Shown here piece by piece: positions 11,618-16,025 of a stretch of 16,025 nucleotides of DNA. Made by a program: the position numbers and the translations under genes. The notes beneath the pieces are model-generated. The model was not told the DNA's origin and ran no database searches. It was given only the letters and a program-made list of their open reading frames with translations. Each line of letters opens with the position of its first letter. The stretch's first letter is position 1. The stretch comes from Actinomycetes bacterium (lineage in GTDB: Bacteria; Actinomycetota; Actinomycetes; Mycobacteriales; Micromonosporaceae): positions 1 to 16,025 of the forward strand of contig JAEYGD010000375.1 of the NCBI GenBank assembly GCA_023402505.1, written 5' to 3'.

Positions 11618-13126
11618 GTGACAACCGCCGAACCCCAGCACGCCCGGCCCAACCGTCTCCACGAGACCTGGCGCGAGTTCCGCCGGTGGCGCCGAGCCCG
11701 CCCGTTCTGGGGCGGCCTGCTCATCGTGCTGGCCGGCCTGGAGATCTTCGGCACCACCCAGATGTCGCTCGGCGGGCTCACCTTCCAGATGGGACCGACC
11801 GGCTTCCTCTCCTGGCTCATCCCCACGATCCTGGTGACCTGCGGTCTGCTGATCTGGTTCAGCCCGCAACAGCGGATCTTCTACGCGGTGGTCGCCGCGA
11901 TCACCGCGCTCTACTCCCTGATCGGGGTCAACCTCGGCGGCTTCTTCGTCGGGCTCCTGCTCGGCGTGGTGGGCAGCGGGCTGGCCTTCGCCTGGACGGT
12001 GGACCCGCGTACCCCGGAGGCCCCCGCCACCGACCTGCCCGGCTCCGACGAACCCACCCTGGAGTACGCCCCGCCGGTGCAGCCCGGCCCCGACCAGCCG
12101 CGGCTCACCCTCGTCGAGGAGGCGACGCCGGAGGAGCGGCCGCTCCGGGCGGCCCACCCGGCGCCGGCCGGGGACGGGGCGCACCAGCCGGAGGCCGACC
12201 CGCCGGCCCCGGCGCCACGCGACCCGCGGCTCCTCGCGGTGCTGCTCGGGCTGGTCGGGCTCTCCGCCGCCGCGGCGCTCGTCGCACCCCCGGCGGCACA
12301 GGCGTCCGTCCCGGCCGGCTGGGCCGTCGCGGCGGCACCCACCGCCTGCCCGACCCGGCCGGCACCGGCCGGCTCGAAGAGCCCGAGCCGGCCGGCGACC
12401 CCCCGGCCCACCGCGTCCCCGTCGGCGAGCCCGGCCGGCGGTGCCGGCGAGGACGACGACGACGGCAACATCATCACCGACATCCTGGAGGGCATCGGCG
12501 ACCTGTTCGGCGGCCGGGACGACGACGAGAAGGAGTCCCCGCCGGCCTCCGCGAGCGCGTCGCCGACGGCGACGGCCCGACCCACCGCGACCCGGACGCC
12601 GAAGCCCGAACCGAGCGCCAGCACCTGCCCGAAGCCCACGCCCAGCCCCGGCGGTGACGTCGAGACCGGCAAGCCGCTGCCGCGCGTCGCCGCCGATCCC
12701 GGGCAGCCGGTGGTGAACGCCGTCCCGTCGAAGCTGACCGGCTCGAAGGTGACGATGACGTCGCTACGGTTCGAGGGCATCGTCGACCTGCCCACCGAAG
12801 TGGGGACGTTGAAGGCGCTGAAGTTCAGCATGGCGCGGGCGGTCACCGACGACTTCCTGCTCCGCGTACCCGGCCCGCAGGGCCGGACGATGAGCTACGC
12901 CACCGGCCAGCTGACCGTCCAGGGGAACGTCGACTTCTACGCCACCCGGTTCAGCGGGAAACTGCTCGGCATCACCCTGACGCTGACGCCGGACCTGCCC
13001 TTCCCGGACGGCCTGCCGATCACGTCGCCGATCCCGATCTCCTTCACCGATCCGGAGATGGACCTGGCGTTCGTCACCAGCGACACGTTGACCGCGAAGC
13101 CGCGGCTGCGGCTGGCCCTGGCCTGA
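11618..13126 (+). CDS. DUF6114 membrane protein fused to a Pro/Ser-rich linker and beta-rich C-terminal domain
   Basis: The 502-residue product has a DUF6114-type membrane domain in its first 130 residues: a basic Arg/Trp start, then about four helices (30-46, 62-82, 88-105, 108-127). A soluble Pro/Glu/Asp-rich stretch follows, then a fifth hydrophobic segment (about 205-229) ending A-Q-A, then a Pro/Ser/Thr/Ala-rich linker. Within the linker an amphipathic segment (I-I-T-D-I-L-E-G-I-G-D-L-F) is flanked by acidic clusters (about 278-306). Residues 358-502 form a beta-rich domain with motifs such as L-R-F-E-G-I-V-D-L-P-T and F-S-G-K-L-L-G-I. In Streptomyces, as I recall, DUF6114 proteins are short and a separate downstream gene encodes a protein like this C-terminal part; here both seem joined. 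Function is unknown. The linker and surface topology suggest the last domain lies in the cell wall, next to the DUF6230 protein. Confidence 0.85.
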   Translation: MTTAEPQHARPNRLHETWREFRRWRRARPFWGGLLIVLAGLEIFGTTQMSLGGLTFQMGPTGFLSWLIPTILVTCGLLIWFSPQQRIFYAVVAAITALYSLIGVNLGGFFVGLLLGVVGSGLAFAWTVDPRTPEAPATDLPGSDEPTLEYAPPVQPGPDQPRLTLVEEATPEERPLRAAHPAPAGDGAHQPEADPPAPAPRDPRLLAVLLGLVGLSAAAALVAPPAAQASVPAGWAVAAAPTACPTRPAPAGSKSPSRPATPRPTASPSASPAGGAGEDDDDGNIITDILEGIGDLFGGRDDDEKESPPASASASPTATARPTATRTPKPEPSASTCPKPTPSPGGDVETGKPLPRVAADPGQPVVNAVPSKLTGSKVTMTSLRFEGIVDLPTEVGTLKALKFSMARAVTDDFLLRVPGPQGRTMSYATGQLTVQGNVDFYATRFSGKLLGITLTLTPDLPFPDGLPITSPIPISFTDPEMDLAFVTSDTLTAKPRLRLALA

Positions 13127-13140
13127 TTCCTCACCACCCG

Positions 13141-13178
13141 CGGGTGCGGGGCCGGCAGTCCCACCGGCCCCGCACCCG
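13141..13178. terminator. Bidirectional hairpin terminator between DUF6114 and DUF885 genes
   Basis: CGGGTGCGGGGCCGG (13141-13155) pairs perfectly with CCGGCCCCGCACCCG (13164-13178), a 15-bp GC stem with an 8-nt loop. It sits 14 nt after the DUF6114 stop and 14 nt beyond the end of the convergent DUF885 gene. No T-run is present on either side, as is common in high-GC actinomycetes. Confidence 0.8.
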
Positions 13179-13192
13179 GCGATCGAGGGTCG

Positions 13193-14863
13193 CTACAGCC
13201 GCGCCAGCGCCCGGCGGAGCGGGTCCAGCCCCAGCGCGCCCAGGTCGAGCGCCTGCCGGTGGAACTCCTTGAGGTCGAAGTCGGCGCCCTTGCGGGCCAC
13301 CGCGTCCTCCCGGGCCTGCAGCCAGATCCGCTCACCGACCTTGTAGGACGGCGCCTGGCCCGGCCAGCCCAGATAGCGGTTCAGCTCGAAGCGCAGGTTC
13401 TCGTCCGGTACGCGGCAGTGCGCCCGCATGAACTCCCAGCCCAGCTCCGGCGTCCAGCGCTCGCCCGGGTGGAACCCGAACGGGTTGTCCGCCGGGATCT
13501 CCAGCTCCAGGTGCATGCCGATGTCGACGATCACCCGGGCGGCCCGGAAGGCCTGGCCGTCGAGCATGCCCAGCTTGTCGCCCGCGTCCTCCAGGTAACC
13601 CAGCTCGTCCATCAGCCGCTCGGCGTACAGCGCCCAGCCCTCACCGTGCCCGGAGACCCAGCAGAGCAGCCGCTGCCAGCGGTTGAGCGTCTCGGCGCGG
13701 ACCGCCGTCTGGGCGATCTGCAGGTGATGGCCCGGCACGCCCTCGTGGTAGACGGTGGTGACCTCGCGCCAGGTGGAGAAGTCGGTGATGCCCTGCGGCA
13801 CCGCCCACCACATGCGGCCCGGCCGGGAGAAGTCCTCGCTCGGGCCGGTGTAGTAGATCGAGCCGTCGCTGGTCGGCGCCAGGCAGCACTCGATCCGGCG
13901 GACCTGCTCGGGGATGTCGAAATGGGTGCCGTGCAGCTCGCTGACCGCCTTGTCGGCGAGGGCCTGCATCCAGTCGCGGAACGCCTCCTTGCCCTGGATG
14001 GTGCGTGCCGGGTCGGCGTCGAGCGCCGCCACCGCCTCGTCGATGCCGGCGCCGGGCCCGACGATCCGCGCGGCGACCGCGCGCATGTCCGCCTCGAGGC
14101 GGGCCAGCTCCTCGAACCCCCACGCGTACGTCTCGTCGAGGTCGACCCGGGCACCGAGGAAGTACTGCGACGCCAGCTCGTAACGCTCCCGGCCGACGGC
14201 CTGCTTCTCGCTGCCGAGCGGGGCCAGCTCACGGCGCAGGAACTGGCCGAACTCGGCGGTCGCCGCGGTGGCGGCCGCCGCGCCCCGGCGCAGCTCGGCG
14301 CCGAGCGTGCCCTCCTCCGCCAGCCGCTCCACCAGACCGTGGAAGAAGTTGTCGCCGTCCGGGTCCACCCAGATGTCGCACTGCTTGGCGACCTCCACCA
14401 ACTGCGCCCGCGCGCTGACCTGGCCGGCCGCGGCGGCCGCGCGCAGCGTCGTCTTGTAGTCCTCCAGCGCGCCCGCGAAGCCGTTGAGGCGCGCGGCGAT
14501 GTTGGCCCGGGCGTCCTCGCCCTCGGTCGGCATGAGGTCGAAGACGGAACGCAGGTCGTGCAGGCCGCTGGTGATGACGCTGACTCCCCGGCCCACCTCT
14601 CCCGCGTCGTAGCGGGCGAGGTCCAGGCCGAGCCGCTCCTGCATGGCCTCCTTGGCCGTCCGCTCCGCCTCCGACTCCGGCTCGGTCACGTCGAGGTCGG
14701 TGAGAGTCCGCCGGGTCAGGTCGGCGCGGGCCCCGTACCCGTCCGGCGACAGGTCGTCGAGCTGGTCGTCGTAGCCGGCGATGCCGACGTAGGTGGCCCC
14801 GGTCGGGCTCAGCGCGGCCCAGTCCGCCACGTACCGGTTGGCGATGTCGTCGATTCGTCCCAC
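13193..14863 (-). CDS. DUF885 family protein, putative metallohydrolase/peptidase
   Basis: The 556-residue product has the usual DUF885 length and signature: Y-H373-E374-G-V-P-G-H379-H380-L-Q, followed by G-H-G-E408-G-W-A-L-Y-A-E. The His and Glu residues are arranged like zinc ligands and a catalytic Glu in HExxH-type metallopeptidases, although the spacing is not a strict HExxH, so hydrolase activity is a family-level inference. No signal peptide or membrane helix is visible, so it is probably cytoplasmic. It starts with GTG at 14863; no good ribosome site precedes it, but TAGGGT lies 6 nt upstream, which suggests a leaderless mRNA. It converges on the DUF6114 gene and diverges from a transporter gene. 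Nothing links it functionally to the envelope genes. Confidence 0.9.
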   Translation of the reverse strand: MGRIDDIANRYVADWAALSPTGATYVGIAGYDDQLDDLSPDGYGARADLTRRTLTDLDVTEPESEAERTAKEAMQERLGLDLARYDAGEVGRGVSVITSGLHDLRSVFDLMPTEGEDARANIAARLNGFAGALEDYKTTLRAAAAAGQVSARAQLVEVAKQCDIWVDPDGDNFFHGLVERLAEEGTLGAELRRGAAAATAATAEFGQFLRRELAPLGSEKQAVGRERYELASQYFLGARVDLDETYAWGFEELARLEADMRAVAARIVGPGAGIDEAVAALDADPARTIQGKEAFRDWMQALADKAVSELHGTHFDIPEQVRRIECCLAPTSDGSIYYTGPSEDFSRPGRMWWAVPQGITDFSTWREVTTVYHEGVPGHHLQIAQTAVRAETLNRWQRLLCWVSGHGEGWALYAERLMDELGYLEDAGDKLGMLDGQAFRAARVIVDIGMHLELEIPADNPFGFHPGERWTPELGWEFMRAHCRVPDENLRFELNRYLGWPGQAPSYKVGERIWLQAREDAVARKGADFDLKEFHRQALDLGALGLDPLRRALARL

Positions 14864-14869
14864 GCTGCG

Positions 14870-14875
14870 ACCCTA
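14870..14875 (-). promoter_or_regulatory. Candidate -10 element giving a leaderless DUF885 transcript
   Basis: TAGGGT on the minus strand ends 6 nt before the GTG, placing transcription start at or next to the start codon. No clear -35 hexamer is seen (CACAAC at 17 nt is poor). Only AGGG is available as a ribosome site. Confidence 0.4.
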
Positions 14876-14996
14876 CGTGACCGTCGGGCCGGGTTGTGGA
14901 CACCATTTCGCGGTGTCGGCGCGGCAGCTCCCGGTGCCACCGACCGGCGCCGCGTACGGGCCGCCGTGACGGTCGACACGGGCGTCCGAAAAGCGC

Positions 14997-15026
14997 GGGA
15001 CTTCCGTCGTACGCCTGCGGCAGAGT
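14997..15026 (+). promoter_or_regulatory. Candidate promoter of the EamA transporter gene, probably leaderless
   Basis: GGGACT (14997-15002) and CAGAGT (15021-15026) are spaced by 18 nt, and the -10 ends 7 nt before the GTG at 15034. That spacing fits a transcript beginning at the start codon. The hexamers are imperfect. The rest of 14876-14996 shows no other feature. Confidence 0.35.
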
Positions 15027-15033
15027 GTCAGGG

Positions 15034-16025
15034 GTGACCGCCGATTTCACTCCTGACCGGGCGGCTCTTCGGAGCTGGCTGCCCGGGTTCGTCGCGCTGG
15101 CCGCGATCTGGGGCTCCAGCTTCCTGTTCATCAAGATCGGAATCCGGGAGCTGCACCCCTTGCAGCTCACCCTCTACCGGGCCGCCGCCGGCACGGTGAC
15201 ACTGCTGGTCGTGCTCGCCGTGCTGCGCGACCGGCTGCCGCGCGAGCCCCGGGTCTGGGCCCACCTGTTCGTGATCGGGGCGCTCGGCGTGGCGGTGCCG
15301 TTCACCCTCTTCGGTTACGGTGAGCAGCGGGTCGAGTCGATGCTCGCCGGCATCTGGAACGCCACCACCCCGCTGATCGTGTTGCCGATGGCGGTGCTGG
15401 TGTTCCGTACCGAGCGGTTGACCCTGCGCCGGGCCGTCGGCCTCGGCCTGGGCTTCGTCGGCGTGCTGGTCGTGCTCGGGGTCTGGGCGGGTGTCGGGGG
15501 AGCCCACTTCACCGGCCAGCTGATGTGCTTCGGCGCGGCGGCCTGCTACGGCGTGAGCATCCCCTACCAGAAGAAGTTCGTGGCCGGCAGCTCGTACTCG
15601 GGGTTGTCGCTGTCCGCCGCGCAGCTGCTGATGGCGCTGGCACAGCTCGCGGTCGTCACGCCGCTGGTGGCGGGCGCCCCGCCGCTGCCCACCGCCCTGT
15701 CCGGTGAGGTGCTCGCCAGCGTGCTCGCGCTCGGCGCGCTCGGCACCGGGCTGGCGTTCGTGATCAACATGCGCAACATCCGGGTGGCCGGCGCGAGCAC
15801 CGCCTCCACGGTGACCTACCTGATCCCGGTGTTCGCGGTACTGATCGGCGCGCTCGTGCTCGGCGAGCGACTGACCTGGCACCAACCGGTCGGCGCGGCG
15901 GTGGTGCTGCTCGGCGTGGCGGTCACCCAGGGCCTGGTCGGCCGCCGTCGCGGCACGCCGCCCGCCGCCGTCGGGACGCCGGCGGTGCCGGCGGTCGAGC
16001 CCGTCGGGCCGGGACGGGCGGCCTG
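15034..16025 (+). CDS. EamA/DMT-superfamily transporter (3' truncated by window)
   Basis: The frame is open from GTG 15034 to the window end, 330 complete codons, with no stop visible. The product shows ten hydrophobic segments in two EamA halves: helices 1-5 from about residue 13 to 155 and helices 6-10 from about 157 to 300. Typical features are A-I-W-G-S-S-F at the start of helix 1, the Y-R-A after helix 2 start, and L-G-E-R before helix 10. Such proteins (RhaT/YdcZ-like drug/metabolite transporters) are secondary exporters in the cytoplasmic membrane; the substrate cannot be inferred. After helix 10 the protein enters a basic then Pro/Val/Gly-rich tail that probably ends soon after the window. 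It is divergent from the DUF885 gene. The GTG has no strong ribosome site, consistent with a leaderless mRNA. Confidence 0.88.
   Translation, partial: MTADFTPDRAALRSWLPGFVALAAIWGSSFLFIKIGIRELHPLQLTLYRAAAGTVTLLVVLAVLRDRLPREPRVWAHLFVIGALGVAVPFTLFGYGEQRVESMLAGIWNATTPLIVLPMAVLVFRTERLTLRRAVGLGLGFVGVLVVLGVWAGVGGAHFTGQLMCFGAAACYGVSIPYQKKFVAGSSYSGLSLSAAQLLMALAQLAVVTPLVAGAPPLPTALSGEVLASVLALGALGTGLAFVINMRNIRVAGASTASTVTYLIPVFAVLIGALVLGERLTWHQPVGAAVVLLGVAVTQGLVGRRRGTPPAAVGTPAVPAVEPVGPGRAA

Noticed and set aside
13259..15037. Plus-strand open frame opposite DUF885
   Set aside because: The minus strand has the complete DUF885 signature; this frame is its antisense shadow.

Overview
The window is very GC-rich, with strong G/C at codon third positions, many GTG starts and ATGA stop/start overlaps. 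It contains actinobacterial-only families (AftD-type arabinofuranosyltransferase, DUF2613, DUF3068, DUF6230, DUF6114). This points to a high-GC actinomycete, most likely Micromonosporaceae (Micromonospora, Salinispora or Actinoplanes group). That placement is inferred from gene content and style; no rRNA or species marker is present. No mobile element, CRISPR array, tRNA or rRNA was found.

Layout, left to right. (1) 1-959 (+): the 3' end of a polytopic membrane protein, possibly GT-C-like, overlapping by ATGA a 58-aa DUF2613 membrane peptide, then a strong hairpin terminator. (2) 1036-2196 (-): a GT4-family GT-B glycosyltransferase, convergent with the first pair and divergent from the next operon. 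(3) 2455-10536 (+): a solute-binding-like plus von Willebrand A protein, a giant AftD-type arabinofuranosyltransferase and a class I methyltransferase, all joined by ATGA overlaps; then a DUF3068 membrane protein after a 68-nt gap, closed by a textbook intrinsic terminator at 10565-10602. (4) 10603-10926: a gene-free control region with an AT-rich island and several GTNAC-N6-GTNAC repeats. (5) 10927-13126 (+): a DUF6230 secreted or anchored protein and a DUF6114 membrane protein fused to a beta-rich C-terminal domain, separated by a hairpin and ended by a 15-bp-stem terminator. (6) 13193-14863 (-): a DUF885 putative metallohydrolase. (7) 15034-end (+): an EamA/DMT transporter cut by the window end. 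The last two genes diverge and both look leaderless.

How the genes fit together. Regions 1-3 look like one cell-envelope glycan locus. The families are those of two Mycobacterium tuberculosis loci as I recall them: Rv0224c-Rv0227c (methyltransferase, GT4, membrane protein, DUF3068) and Rv0236c/Rv0236A (aftD and DUF2613). In a Micromonospora-like organism, which contains arabinose but is thought to lack mycolic acids, this suggests a non-mycolate arabinan pathway. The solute-binding/VWA protein coupled directly to aftD is the least explained partner. Region 5 is a separate, uncharacterised surface-protein module. GlnR/MtrA-like boxes before DUF3068 and DUF6230 could tie the two regions into one envelope or nutrient regulon; this is a hypothesis.
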